Shown piece by piece: positions 34,775 through 46,135 of a stretch of 64,000 nt of DNA. The notes below the pieces were generated by a model. That model saw only the letters and a list, made by a program, of their open reading frames with translations. It did no database searches and had not been told where the DNA came from. How positions within the stretch are numbered: position 1 is the stretch's first letter; every line of letters begins with the position of its first letter. Source of the DNA: Larus michahellis. Taxonomy: Eukaryota > Chordata > Aves > Charadriiformes > Laridae. The stretch covers positions 7,046,201 to 7,110,200 of the forward strand of contig NC_133913.1 of NCBI RefSeq assembly GCF_964199755.1, read 5' to 3'. Made by a program: the position numbers and the translations under genes.

Positions 34775-35215
34775 AGGACATGAATGTACATAGAGTTTAG
34801 CAAGACCTTTGACAGCCTCTCTCCTACTTCCTTCAGAGCCAAATTGGGGATAAATGGGTTGGAGAATGATAAGGTGAGAAGAAAATTGACTGGAGTGTTA
34901 TGCAGAAAGAATTGTGAGCAGTGGTGCAAAGCCCAGCTGGCAGTCAGGTACTAGTGGGGTCTCTCAGGGATCAGCAGTAGGACCAACACTCTTTCTTGAT
35001 TTCCTGAGCAACATGAGAGGTGGGAAGGAGAGCACTCCCACCAAGGCTTTGGGAAACACCAACAAGGGGGAAACAGGCACTACACTGAGCTGTGTATAGG
35101 TAAAGTGTTCTGAACAGATTGAGGAACCACTTGCTCAGAGGAGACGGAGAAGACAGGCCTTGCCTCTGGAAGTGCCTAATGACAGGAGTAGAGGCAATGG
35201 ACATCAGCTGGAACT
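34775..35215 (+). mobile_element. CR1 LINE fragment
   Basis: Decayed RT reading (FSKTFDSLS-like, then CKAQLA, then a GISSRTNTLS-like piece). A homologous fragment lies at 49025-49675 in the same position before V6, so the insertion predates the split of these two units; it was not found in unit 1. Confidence 0.7.
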
Positions 35216-35218
35216 GCT

Positions 35219-35295
35219 GGAGAGGAGAGGAGAGGAGAGGAGAGGAGAGGAGAGGAGAGGAGAGGAGAGGAGAGGAGAGGAGAGGAGAGGAGAGG
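35219..35295. repeat. (GGAGA)n microsatellite upstream of V4 leader
   Basis: About fifteen perfect 5-bp units immediately 5' of the V4 leader, where V2 and V6 have a GC-rich promoter with scattered GGAGAGGAGGCGG motifs. Confidence 0.95.
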
Positions 35296-35326
35296 GCACA
35301 TCCCGAGCAGAGAAGCGGGGGGCAGC

Positions 35327-36491
35327 ATGGCGCCGGGCTGGTGGGGCTGGCCGCGCTGCTGCTGGGTGCCTGGGGCTGGCGGCGGTGGATGGGGCCGGGG
35401 CTGTGCCCCGCGTGTTCCCCGGGGAGCTCAGCGTCAACTCTTCCCTCTCCTCCTTCAGCCTCTCTTTCCCGCTCCTGTCTCTCTGCCATGTTTTGTGCCC
35501 CTTCCCAACCCTCCAAGTCCCCTCTTCTCCCTCTTTCTTCACCACCTCTATCAGTACGAGCCTCCTGGCACGTATGCCTAATTTTCACGTACCCTTTCCT
35601 TCCCCTGTGCATTCTGCAGTTCTTACTGCTCTCAATATAGCCCTCTCTCCTTACCTGTAACAACCTCTGCTCCCTCTCTGCCCTTTGTCCACCCACCCAC
35701 CCATATTCTGATCCATCTCTCCATGTGTCTACCATCTCTTCCTAGTCCCCGAGACCCCTCTCCCATCTTTCCCTCTGCTTCCTTCATATCCATAACCACA
35801 AATTGACTTTTCTGCACTGTGTCATTATTCCATATATCCTCCGATCCCCCTGTGCTTTCAGCATTTATTCTTCTTCTCAATTCAACCCTTCATCCTTCAC
35901 TGTAACACATTCAACTCTCCTGTCTCCTCTTCTTCTCCCCACCCATGCATCCACCCATCCATGCCTCCACCTGGCTTTCATTCGATCTCTGTATGCATCT
36001 ATTACAGAGTCCCTTGCGGACTTGTCCCATTGCTCCACAAACCCACACAAGGATCACTCTTGATGACCACATGGTCCCCATTTGTTCCAGTCCAGCTCTA
36101 TCCACATGCCACTCTTTCTGACGATTTCTCTGGCATAAGAGCCATCAGACCTGGGTGCTCTTTAGTGGTCTTTGGCCTTTTCATATCCTTTCTCTGTAGT
36201 GGCTGCGGGCAGAGCCCCGGTGCAGCAGGAGCCGTCGGCAGAGACCAGCAAGGGCACCGCCATCAGCATCAACTGCTCACACCCCAACATTAAGGGAAAC
36301 ATGAACGTTCAGTGGTATCATCAGCTTCAAGACCAGGCACTGTGTCACATTGTGACAAGTGTCACCGGAGATAAACCAGTGCGGGACCTGCCGGAGCGGC
36401 TGTGGGTATCGGCAGACCGCCGCTCCAGCGCCCTGTGGCTCGCCCGGCCCCGGCGCGGGGACGCGGCCGTGTATTACTGCTTCCTGGGAGA
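35327..36491 (+). pseudogene. TCR V segment V4: V exon intact, leader out of frame
   Basis: V2-family segment. The V exon 36200-36491 is fully open: VAAGRAPVQQEP, first Cys in SINCSHPN, Trp in VQWYHQL, framework 3 [19 protein letters not shown], then FLGD. The leader at 35327-35365 (MAPGWWGWPRCCW, donor GTGCCT) is about 13 bp shorter than in V2/V6, so it ends in phase 0 while the V exon needs phase 1; the spliced product would be out of frame. The only in-frame ATG is at 35119, beyond the GGAGA repeat, and would not give a signal peptide. Probably non-functional unless another start or splice site is used. The intron is 834 bp. Confidence 0.75.
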
Positions 36492-36530
36492 CACGGGGAG
36501 AGGAGCCGGGGCTGCGGCCGGGCAGGAACC
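36492..36530 (+). other. 23-RSS of V4
   Basis: CACGGGG heptamer (36492-36498), 23-bp spacer (36499-36521), GCAGGAACC nonamer (36522-36530). Same as V2 and V6. Confidence 0.72.
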
Positions 36531-36789
36531 GGCGCGGGCGGGGCCGGGCGTGTGTGTCGGGGCTGCAGGGACAGCCCCGGGCGGGCCCGCCACAGGGCGC
36601 TGCCGCTCCCGGCCAGGAGCAGCGCCTTTCTGCTCCGCACAGGGCGGTGGGCAGCAGGAATCCTCCTGCCCACGGGCAGCCGCACAGCCCTCGCTCCTGC
36701 TGCACGGACTGCCCACTGCTGACATGGAACATACAGGGCCTCTTCTCGGCCTTTTGACTTTCCCCACGAGGATGCCGAGGGAATCCTGG

Positions 36790-37235
36790 GCATAGAATCA
36801 TAGAATCATAGAATCATAGAATCATAGGGTTGGAAGGGACCTCTGGAGATCATCTAGTCCAACCCCCCTGCCAGAGCAGGGTCACCTAGAGCAGGTTACA
36901 CAGGAACATGTCCAGGCGGGTTTTGAATGTCTCCAGAGTTGGAGACTCCACCACCTCTCTGGGCAGCCTGTTCCAGTGCTCTGTCACCCTCAGGGTAAAG
37001 AAGTTCCTCCTCATGTTTAGGTGGAACTTCCTATGTTCAAGTTTGTGCCCATTGCCTCTTGTCCTGTCCCCGGGCACCACTGAAAAGAGCCTGGCCCCAT
37101 CCTCCTGACACCCACCCTTTAAGTATTTATAAGCGTTGATAAGGTCACCCCTCAGCCGTCTTTTTTCCAGACTGAAGAGACCCAAATCCCTCAGCCTTTC
37201 CTCATAAGAGAGGTGTTCCAGTCCCCCAGGAAAGC
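36790..37235 (-). mobile_element. CR1 LINE 3' end, minus strand, relatively young
   Basis: Begins (its 3' end) with four CATAGAAT-type 8-bp terminal repeats at 36793-36826, then the conserved 3' UTR (GGTTGGAAGGGACCTCTGGAG) and about 115 uninterrupted codons of the ORF2 C-terminus ([39 protein letters not shown]). The intact frame suggests recent insertion. It separates V4 from downstream DNA that in unit 1 follows V2 directly. Confidence 0.95.
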
Positions 37236-37299
37236 AGGTGCTTTCCTCTGCTCTGCAACCATGGGGACTCCAGGGCAGAGTTACCAATGCCAAACCTGC

Positions 37300-37860
37300 C
37301 TTAGAAAAGGACAACCAGAAAGGGTTTCACAGTTCATTCCCCTGTAAAAGCTCAGATATACAATGGAAAACTGAGTCCGCCAGCTACAGAATTTCACACT
37401 CCTGCCCAAATGTTCCTGCTAGCGTTACACAGTCATTGCATGGGGTCAAGAGTTGAAGCTCCCCAGCAGCAGGAGAAGGGCATGTCGAGGTCAGAGGCAC
37501 CTTCAAACGCTCCCCACAGGGGCTCAGTGGTGAGACCACGAGCTTCTTTGACAGGATTCAGCACATTTGCAGTTGGTGCCCAGGAGACAGGGCAAACTGC
37601 TTGGCCTGGACACACTGAGCACAGCCTCAAGGCATGCCAGGTTCCTCCTGGAGGAGTGAGTCAGAACGGGATTTACTGAGTTGCCCTAAGGGGCTGGAGG
37701 GCTGAGGGGAGTGAGAGCTGGCAGGAGTCCTCTAGCCTCCAGCCAGTCCCCGGGGAACCCTGTGTGGCTCGAGCAGCTGACAGAGGTGGTCAAACCCATG
37801 GGCAGAGGCTTCTGAGTCACACAGGGAAAGATCAGCCCTGCTCTCTGTCCCAACTGGACT
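37300..37860. repeat. Duplicated V downstream flank, unit 2
   Basis: Highly similar to 9895-10440 (GGGTTTCACAGTTC, CAGATATACAATGGAAAACTG, GAAGGGCATGTCGAGG landmarks). No gene. Confidence 0.8.
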
Positions 37861-38099
37861 TGATAACTGTGTTCCCAGGGATCTCCTGGCAGGTGACAAA
37901 CAAGGCAGAGCAACAGGCATGGCCAGGCCAGCACATGCATCTGATACATGGTCACATGGGATTGGCCCCTCTTATTGCTGTCTCTGTCTTCCCGTGCTTG
38001 CTCCTGGCCAAATTGCCTTGATCCTTCCCTTTCCCTGTCTCTGCTGCTTCTCCGAAATATCCCATGTCTTCCACAAACTAGAAAAAAACTTTTCCACTT

Positions 38100-38640
38100 C
38101 ACAGAATCATAGAATGTGTTGGGTTGGAAGGGATCTTTGAAGGTCATCTAGTCCAACCCCCCTGCAGGAAGCGGGGACATCTTCAACTAGATCAGGTTGC
38201 TCAGAGCCTCATCAAGCCTGGCCTTGAATGTCTCCAGGGATGGGGCCTCCACCACTGCTCTGGGCAACCAGTTCCAGTGTCTCACCACCCTCATTGTAAA
38301 GAACTTCTTCCTCATGTCAAATCTAAACCTACCCTGCTCTAGCTTAAAACCATTGCCCTTTGTCCTATTGCTACATGCCCTTGCAAAGAGTCTCTCCCCA
38401 GCTTTCTTGTAGGCCCCCTTCAGGTACTGGAAGGCCGCTATAAGGTCTCCCCGGAGCCTTCTCTTCTCCAGGCTGAAAAACCCCAAATCTCTCAGCCTGT
38501 CTTCATAGGAGACGTGCTCCAGCCATCGGATCATCTTTGTGTCCCTCCTCTGGATCTGCTCCCACAGGTCCATGTCCTTCTTGTGCTGAGGGTTCCAGAG
38601 CTGGAAGTGGAATCCCATAAGGTGTTTGATCCCCCTGAAG
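38100..38640 (-). mobile_element. CR1 LINE 3' end, minus strand
   Basis: 3' UTR with GGTTGGAAGGGATCTTTGAAG near 38125 and a long open ORF2 C-terminus (IQRRDTKMIRWLEHVSYEDR, LETFKARLDEALSNLI). It lacks the run of 8-bp units seen at 36.8 kb. 5'-truncated near 38640. Confidence 0.93.
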
Positions 38641-40420
38641 GTGGAAACATCCCTGAGTTTATAAGATGATCCTCTCTTCTCACCCTTCTGGAGGGTGTCG
38701 TCTTCAGGCAAAGGGGCAGACCGTTATACCTGAAGGGATGGGCAGTAGATGTCTGTGAAGCAGAGGGCTGTGCTGGATGTCCTCCAGCCAGAGAGAGGTG
38801 TTTTGTCTGACTCTGGGTGGGATGGTTACAGCAGGTGCTGTTCCCAGAGACATTTCCCTTGAAGGGCTTCATCCATGGCCTAGGGAGAAGGGAGAGAATA
38901 CTCCTGTGTCAAAAGAGACACAGATACTGTTCCTGGGTGTGTCTTGTCTGTTCCTGGTTCTACCTCTTTTCAGACACTACGGAGGAACAGAGACCACATG
39001 AGTGGCTACAAATGGGTCTTTCTTCAGGTGGTTGCAGGCCCCTGTCTCCGGCTGGGCACTGCATGGCAGGAGCAGGTCACCATGGACCCTGCTCCCATGC
39101 TGGGGCTGGTTGGGCTGGTTGTGACCTCCAGGAGGAGCAAAAAGCAGGAAAACAGCCTGCAGCCTCCTAGACTAGAACTGGCCTTCTTCAGCGTTCAAAA
39201 GAGAAGCTTAAGAGAGACCTGTTCCTAAGACGTGACTGGAGCATGAAAAGCCAGATGGAGCCAGACACTTCTTGAGCACAGTGACAGAGCGAAAGGCAAT
39301 GGACATGATCTGGAACAGGGGAAATTCCTACTGAAAATTTGGAATTGTGGAGTTTTTTGATGATGAAGGCGCAGCATGGCTGTAGATAGATCCCACTAGG
39401 AATGGGTGTCTGCCTCCAGAGTCTTGACTAAAATACCATGAGCTGGAGATAGTACCAGAAGGTAAAAGGGGATAGAATGTGTGATGTTATGCCCCTTCAA
39501 ATGCTGGGAACCCTGAGTTATGGAGCCTGAGGTGGAGATCGAGTTGGGACTTAGCGCATAGTGCAAATCCTGCCCATGCTGAGATTCATCTTAGGCATTG
39601 TCATCTCTGGAGTTTTCATGGCATTTCCTTAGAAATAAACCGCTCCCAATTTCTACTGTTCAGCAAAAGGGCATTTATATGAAAGCACAGTGCTTCACTC
39701 CTAGATCAAGACAAGGACGTGTTTGTGGCAGTGTTGCCAAGTTTGCCAAGTGATATATACAGCTCAGCACAGCACAGGTCTGGGCCTACTCAGGTCAGGT
39801 TAACTTAACGACAATGAGCGGTTGGTTCTCTCTGCCATGAGTGGTGCATGGGATCACTCTGGAGTTCCTGTGGCAAGGGGGTGGGAGTAGGGGTCCCCAC
39901 CTGCAGTACCCCCACCCCTTCACATGCCCTTTCAGCTGTGGGTGCGGGGCTGCCCTATCCCCATCCCTCACAGTGCAGCACTCCAATGGGTGTCCCATGT
40001 GCTCCCTGGGAGCGGAGGTGACCCACTCATGCCTAGTTCTGTTCCCTCCTGGTCCCTTACACTTTACCCTAGTGTAGGAGTCTGTTGTCCTTGATATCTC
40101 TGGGTTTGTTGCATCTACACAGCAGTTCTGGAGCCAGGTTCCTTGCTCATACTGTGGGTTGTCCTACCAGAACTGGACACAGCCAGAAGCCCTGGGCTGC
40201 TGGATGGTTCCTGTCCTAACTGGGGAGGACTCCACTGTGAGCTCGCTGGAACAGAGCGAGTCCCTTTCCACCACTGGGACCCCCAGATTCCCCAGGAACT
40301 CTTCATGGGGAAATGCTGAGAATGCCACTGGCTGAGGGAGCCACAGGTGTTGCTGTTGGAGGAGGGAGAAACCCAGAAGCAGCATTTGAAGCACAGGACG
40401 TACAGATCACTGCTCTTCCC
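38641..40420. other. Non-coding stretch
   Basis: No gene or repeat family identified; from about 40420 it aligns with the V3 promoter region. Confidence 0.4.
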
Positions 40421-40534
40421 CGCTTCTTCCTTTGCTCCCCCAACAGCGTTGTTTCCAGCAGCTCTGTTATCTCGGGGCTGGGAGGGGGTTTTCTGACTCT
40501 CTCTCACTCCACAAACAGGTGGGTTGGTCTCAAC

Positions 40535-41762
40535 ATGCAAGTCAGATCTCTCATCCTCATGGCCTTCCTGGGGCAACTGCTGGGTAAGTCCTGGCTTTCT
40601 ATAAATGCATCCTTCTTCTCCCAAGGCTTGCCAGGTTGATCAGGATCATGCAGAGAACTACTCCTTAACTAGAGGAAAATGCTGGGAAATATTGACTCAC
40701 ATTTTTGGATTTCAACCTGTTCTCTCAAGATCCTCTTTCTTTTGGATATGAAAAGAAAGAAGAGAGATACCTGCTTTTCTCTCACCTTCATGCCTTTCTC
40801 TCTGACTTTCGCTCCTGATCTGCGTGCTGTCACCACAGGAGATCTCAGCTCTCATTTTTGCATGAGAGCACTCTCACATTTTCCCTTTCCAATGCAAATT
40901 GGCAGAACTTGTCAACACTGCCTGGAGGACATTTATGCTCTCATCCCACTGGCATTACCAGGGCGTCCCATTATGCCTCCTGGCTGGCACATGCCTGACA
41001 TGCCTTCCAGTTTTCTCCTGTCTGTTTACACAGCCAGGGATCTCTCTTTCTACCATTCATCTCAGCATTGCCGCTCATCAGGGAGCTAGGAACTCTTGGA
41101 GATGACAGGCATAGTGAAACAGGATGAACCTTTTTGCCATAGCTCCATAGATGCCTCAACATGCTGGAGTTGTGCTGGTCCCAGCACACAAAGGTTAGGC
41201 TGTTCCCTGGTTCTCTGGGCACTAGGAGCAGGGAGGAGGAACAGGACTTGGGAGGAGGAGCAGGGACACTGCACAGCTCTTCTCAAGCTCCACACTGGGC
41301 TCAGAGCTCCGAGCTGCTGCCCAAAACTCCTCTCCACCTGGATGTCCCCAGAACTCAGGATTTTCCTACAGGACAAGGGAGAGGCAGCCTTCTCTGCCTG
41401 GGTCTTGCTTCCACTCCTGGTTTGTTTCCCAGAGCCCTTCCCTGCTGAGCTGCTGACCTTCGCTTTCTTCCAGGCACCATGGGCCAGGTCACTGTCACCC
41501 AGCAAGAAGCACAAGTCACAGTGAAGCAGGGAGACAACTTTCAAATAACATGAACCTACCAGACTTCCAGCTATTACGGCTTGGTCTGGTACCAGCAGAG
41601 GAAAGGCCAAGGTCCCCAGCTGGTCTGTTACCAGGCAACTGCTGGCCGCAAGCCCAGTGGCCGTCTCACCACCGTGCTGAACACCATGGAGAAATACAGC
41701 CTCCTCCAGCTGGAGGAAGTCGGGCTCTTTGACAGTGCCTTGTACCTCTGTGCAGTGCGTGA
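40535..41762 (+). pseudogene. TCR V segment V5, pseudogene (stop at first-Cys codon)
   Basis: Leader exon 40535-40583 is intact (MQVRSLILMAFLGQLL, donor GTAAGT at 40584). The V exon 41474-41762 follows TTCTTCCAG and reads [17 protein letters not shown], then QITW-type spacing broken by TGA at 41551-41553. That TGA replaces the TGC of the conserved first Cys (compare CTYQ in V3). Beyond it the frame is open: [12 protein letters not shown] (Trp), [20 protein letters not shown], and second Cys in [10 protein letters not shown]. One nucleotide therefore separates this from a coding V. The intron is 890 bp. Confidence 0.88.
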
Positions 41763-41801
41763 CACGCTGGTGCAGGGAGCTTCCTTGGCTGTGGAAGAGC
41801 C
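41763..41801 (+). other. 23-RSS of V5
   Basis: Heptamer CACGCTG (41763-41769), 23-bp spacer, nonamer-position GGAAGAGCC (41793-41801), a modest match. Confidence 0.6.
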
Positions 41802-41809
41802 CAGGGGAT

Positions 41810-42250
41810 GGAGGAGATGTGTCTGTGCAAGGCTGAGGATGAGGGAAGGGGCTGTCAGGTGTGCCCTTGCAGCGCTGCTTCCCCTGTACACGCAGGGGAA
41901 GTGCCCTCGGGGGTCCGTTCCACACATCAATTTATGCAACCATGGCCTTAAATATTCCCATACCACACTACATGAAGGCACAGTCTTCTTATTGCCAATG
42001 CTTTGGACGTTCTGCTGTCTGATTAAACAGCACACACTTGAACCATTGCATTTATATATTAGCCATTTGTTTATCTTCACCGCTATTAATAACCGCAGGC
42101 ACATCCATCCTCCACGACACCCACTGGGTTTGTCTTGTCTCAAGATGGAGACACCTTAAAGCTGGTTCCATTGTGGTATTTCCCTCTTGAACATTGGCCA
42201 TGGCGGTTGATGTAAAGAGATGCTGTGCCTTTTCTTCTCCTAGGCAGATC
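41810..42250. other. Non-coding stretch after V5
   Basis: An AT-richer block at 41930-42120 differs in composition from its flanks and may be an old insertion; no family assigned. Confidence 0.3.
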
Positions 42251-42255
42251 CCAGC

Positions 42256-42402
42256 ATGGGGCATCCATGGGTCTTCATTCCCCTGTTCTCGCTGGGGGCG
42301 TTAAACATTCTAGTGGGAGCTGCTCAGTTCCTCCTGCTCATCTGCTGTGATGAACTGGCACTTTTGGTAGCAAGTGTCCTGGATCTGCTCAGTCACAAAT
42401 GA
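42256..42402 (+). CDS. Unassigned 48-codon hydrophobic reading frame
   Basis: A small open frame (MGHPWVFIPLFSLGALNILV, then AAQFLLLICC, ending LDLLSHK) with one or two predicted membrane-spanning stretches. A splice-acceptor-like TTTTCTTCTCCTAGG at about 42228-42242 leaves the frame open into it, so it could be the exon of a decayed membrane protein gene (a TM4SF-like resemblance is slight). No partner exons were found. Could be chance. Confidence 0.2.
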   Translation: MGHPWVFIPLFSLGALNILVGAAQFLLLICCDELALLVASVLDLLSHK

Positions 42403-43000
42403 GTGCCTGAGCACTGCTCTCTTCCCCCAGAGGGATTTTCTTTCCCTTTTGTCCCTGTGCATAGAGGTGGCTCCTCAAGGGAAACATCTCCATGAACAGT
42501 AGCTGCTGCAGAAGCTCCCCACACAGGGACAGGCATTGTCCCTCACTCTGCTGGGTTGAGGAGGACACTCAGCACAGCCCTCTGCTTTACAGACAGTCCC
42601 TCTCCAAGCTTCACATAGTCACACGTGTGACCTCTAAATGCCTTTGCTAGCCAGGGTCCTGTCCCCTGGGCAAGCACATGGTCTACCCTAGTACAACAGC
42701 ACAGTCCAGGGAAAGGCTGCATTGCTGTTGACAACAGGAACATTGGGTGCCCCTGACGTGTAACTGTCATTATCCCCTTGGGAGCTGCAGGCTCCAGTCC
42801 CCGAGAGGGAGATGCCAGGCTACAGTGACTTGGGCCCACAGCAGGAGCCTTTAAGGTTTTACATTTCAGGTGCAATTGGGTAGGCTAGAGTGAGAAAGCA
42901 AGAGCAGGAAATAGGAATGAAGATGACCCCAGTCCGGGTCAGGCAGTGCGCACACCATGGGTTCAGGTGCTCATGGATGACTTTCACCACCTCATTGTCT
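42403..43000. other. Non-coding stretch
   Basis: No gene or repeat identified with confidence; the right edge merges into CR1 sequence. Confidence 0.3.
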
Positions 43001-43505
43001 GCTGCAGGAGGAAAATGGCTGGGCACAAGCAAACCAGGACATGTGTGGGCTGTATGGAAGACACATTTTTGATGCAGGCAATCCATGAACACATTAGGAC
43101 AGAGGCTCTCTGTGATCTGCTACTCACAAATGAGGAAGAACTGTTGGATGATGGAAAGTTCAAGATCAGCCTTGCCTGCAGTGACCAGGAGACTGTGGAA
43201 TTTAAGCTCCTCAGAGAACTGACCAAGACAAACAAGACGACTACTGCAATGGACTTCAGAAGAGCGCATCTTGTAGTGGTAAGGAACCGACCGGCTTGGC
43301 ACAATGCCCTGGGAAACTTCCCCAAGGCAGGGAGGTCCCAGAGGAGCTGGCTAACCTTCAAGGAGAGCCTCCTCAGAGCACAAGGATGGTCCTCTGCAAA
43401 ATGGATTTAAAAGCACAGCTGGAGTGGAAAATTGCAAGAGATGTGAAGGGAATCAAGAAAGGTATTTCTGGGCCTATTGGCAGCAACAGGATGGCTAAGT
43501 AGATT
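43000..43505 (+). mobile_element. CR1 LINE fragment (endonuclease-RT linker)
   Basis: Open reading LCDLLLTNEEELLDDGKF, then CSDQETVEFKLLRE, MDFRRAHL, and SWLTFKESLLRAQ matches the CR1 linker between endonuclease and RT. The open frame of about 150 codons is a LINE remnant, not a host gene. Confidence 0.85.
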
Positions 43506-43849
43506 TGGGCTCATTACTTGGTAAGGAAGTGGATCTGGAGACAAATGACATGTACTCGATGTCTCTTTCTCCTCAGCTTTTACTGGTATGGCTTCTTCTC
43601 AGGGCTACCATATCCCTCACCCTCCCCACAGACTCTATGGGAATGAAGCAGCACCCACAGTAGAAGAATAAGGAATTAAGGAGCTCGTACTACCATTTGG
43701 ACATACACAAGTTCATGGGATCACTTGGGATGCATCCAAGGGCATTCAAGGAGCTGACTGGACAGTATCTACCCAGACCCTGGAAGGAAGATGGAGACAA
43801 TATTCTCAGGAACCTTCTCTAAATGCATGAAAGGCAAGAAGGGGATTGG

Positions 43850-43995
43850 GAGCAGCTGACATGGTTTTACTGAGGACAAATGATGCCTCACCAACCTCAT
43901 TGCTTTCCATGAGGAGTTGACAGGCACTGTGGGAACAGGAGGGGCACTGCCTGGGGTGTGCCGTGACTTTAGCAAGACCTTTGACATAGCCTCAT
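43850..43995 (+). mobile_element. CR1 LINE fragment (RT piece)
   Basis: Counterpart of 3340-3482 (LTNLIAFHEELTGTV-like and a GVCRDFSKTFD piece), again followed by CA-rich DNA at 43995-44070. Confidence 0.6.
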
Positions 43996-44074
43996 GGGTG
44001 CACACACATGCGCACCCATAGGCAGACGAAGCTATGCACACTCACAGGCATGGACACGCACAAATATGTGTGCC

Positions 44075-44290
44075 GTTGGGGAATTTTTATTGTACCATTT
44101 GAGGCAAGTTAAACACTTGCCTATGCTTAGAGTTAAAAAAAAAAAAAAAACGAAAAAAAACCCCCAACAAACGACCACCAAATGATCAATCTATTGGCCA
44201 GAGTCCTATCACCATAAGCAGTTCTACAAGGAATCTGCAAAGATGAGTCAGAAGCCAATTCCTTATATACACTGGCAGAAGCACAGGTGC
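44075..44290. other. Unit-specific insert with A-rich run
   Basis: Follows the CA-rich DNA; contains an A-rich run at 44143-44160 and AT-rich DNA not seen in unit 1. It may be a retroposed insert of unknown family. Confidence 0.3.
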
Positions 44291-44700
44291 CAACTGTCAT
44301 AAGTGATCTCCCTAAGGGTGCCGTGGGGGTGTGGGACCAGTCCCAGCTCTGTAAAGGGAATGGTGCCTCAGTGATGAGTATTCACAGGGCAGCAGAGTGT
44401 GGCACACCTGGGACAAGCCAGACTCCCCACAGGCTGCAAACACTGAGGCTGGAACACCTGAAATTATAATAACTGATCCCAGTAAGAAAGGCACTCTGCC
44501 TCTTCAAAGCATTCCTTAAAAATGTCATTTGTTAGTGCCAGGACTAGAAAGAAAGAGATGATAATATAGGTAACCTTACATCCCTCGAGACGCTGGGAAC
44601 ACTGAGCAGATCCCATTCACAGAAGCGTTGCTCCATTTTGGTCCGTTGAGTTTTAGAGCATTTTCTTCAAAGGAAACAGTTCCATTCATCATTTCAACTG

Positions 44701-45235
44701 TCAAACGCCACAACTCTGCCAGTTGTTTATTGCATGTGAAAAACTACGAGCAGCTTTCCCATCCTTGTTTCTTAGGGTGGAAACCAAGGGGTTGAGCAGG
44801 GGAGTAAGAATGATGCAAAGAAGAGCCACTGCTCTGCCTAGCGACCCTTTGGAGGGGGCTCCCATGTACGTGGAGACACACGTGCCATAGAAACTGGCCA
44901 CAGCAGTGAAATGGGAAGCACGGGTTGAGTCAGCTCAGTGCCTGCCTTCTGCACAGCAGAGCCACAGGATGATTCTTGCTCTGCACCTGTAGAGAAGTGA
45001 GGATGAAGTGGAAGCAGCAGAGGGTCACCTCACCAATACTGAATGTGATGACATCCTTGTTGGCAGAAGTGCCAGCACAAGCCATGTCCAGGAGGAGGGG
45101 TGGCAGATGACTGAACTGGTGCATGTGCCTGGGTGCACAGTAAACCAAGTGGGACGTGATCTTCTCATTCCCCTGCATGCTCTTTATGAGAGCAATTTGA
45201 TCTCCCTCAGAAATACACCGTTTCACTGTCCTCAT
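44701..45235 (-). pseudogene. Olfactory receptor pseudogene, OR10G-like
   Basis: Minus strand, two pieces. 45235 down to 44990 has SHLVYCAPRHMHQFSHLPPL, LDMACAGTSANKDVITFSIG and CCFHFILTSLQVQ (loop 2 to TM5). 44901 down to 44701 has ILTPLLNPLVSTLRNKDGKA (TM7 and C-terminus). TM1-TM4 and most of TM6 are missing or unreadable. LACADTSAN at the start of TM5 is typical of OR10G-type receptors (recalled). Sister of 30170-30840. Confidence 0.72.
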
Positions 45236-45800
45236 TTCTGTGCTGACTGCCCACAGTTCCCACAGGTTTAGCTCCAGTTTCCAGCCTCAATTCATTCAGC
45301 AGAATGAGTGACTTTTCCCTGCTGATGCCTCCAGGCCATGGCCCGAGATTTGGTGATGGAGGAAAGAGGTCACCCCAAAGCCTGTTCCCTGCATTACCAC
45401 TCCTGCTATTCTGCGGAGCCAATCATCTTCTGGAACTCCACACCCACTACCCAACCACCCCAGCACAGCTCCGGCCATAGCAAGAGGAACACCCTTCCTC
45501 AAAAGCTCATAGGGCTGCTGCCCCCTCAGGGCCTCCTGCCTTTCTGGGCGTCCATGAGCAGAGGCAGAGAGGGCAACGCCTGATGCTCATTGGCAGCAGA
45601 GCAGCCCGGGATGCCTTCCTCAGCTCCAAGGGATGGTTCCCAAAAGAGAAGCCCCTGCAAGCCATACCAACCTCCCACTCCTCTGAGAATGGAGACGGGT
45701 CTCCTTGTGCTCTCAATCCCTTCCATCCCTTCTCCTTTGGAAGCCAGGCAGTGTCCCTAGAGGGAAGGACCACGTGGACGCCAGGCTTGAATGCAACAGA
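45170..45800. repeat. Duplicated keratin 3' flank, unit 3
   Basis: Counterpart of 5060-5725 and 31150-31790. Confidence 0.65.
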
Positions 45801-45802
45801 AC

Positions 45803-45808
45803 TTTAAT
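45803..45808 (-). terminator. Poly(A) signal of keratin E
   Basis: ATTAAA on the - strand, about 330 nt past the stop at 46136. Confidence 0.62.
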
Positions 45809-46135
45809 GATTCAAAAGAGGGAAACAAAGTCATTCCACATGGAGGCCACCAATGCGTGGGGCCCCAAGGGCAGCTGTGAGTCTGCTGTCCTTGGCTATG
45901 GAGAAGTTCCCACATCATGTCTGTCATCCTGGCCCACAGAAGGAGATGAGACAGACAGTCCCTACCAGGCTGGCATTAGGGGGACAAGGGGATCCAAAGC
46001 AAACAAGGAAAAGGGAGAGAAAGGCAAAGCCATTCCGCTGTGTTGAAAACAACACTCAAAAGATCAATCCGCTTCCCAGCACCGTGTTCTGAGTTCCTCA
46101 GGGAGCCTCTTCTTGGGGCTTTCCTATAATCTTTA

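Noticed and set aside
36793-36826. Short direct repeats resembling a CRISPR array
   Set aside because: These are 8-bp CR1 3'-terminal units with no spacers, in a vertebrate genome.
42946-43410. Possible 154-aa novel gene
   Set aside because: Matches the CR1 endonuclease-RT linker.
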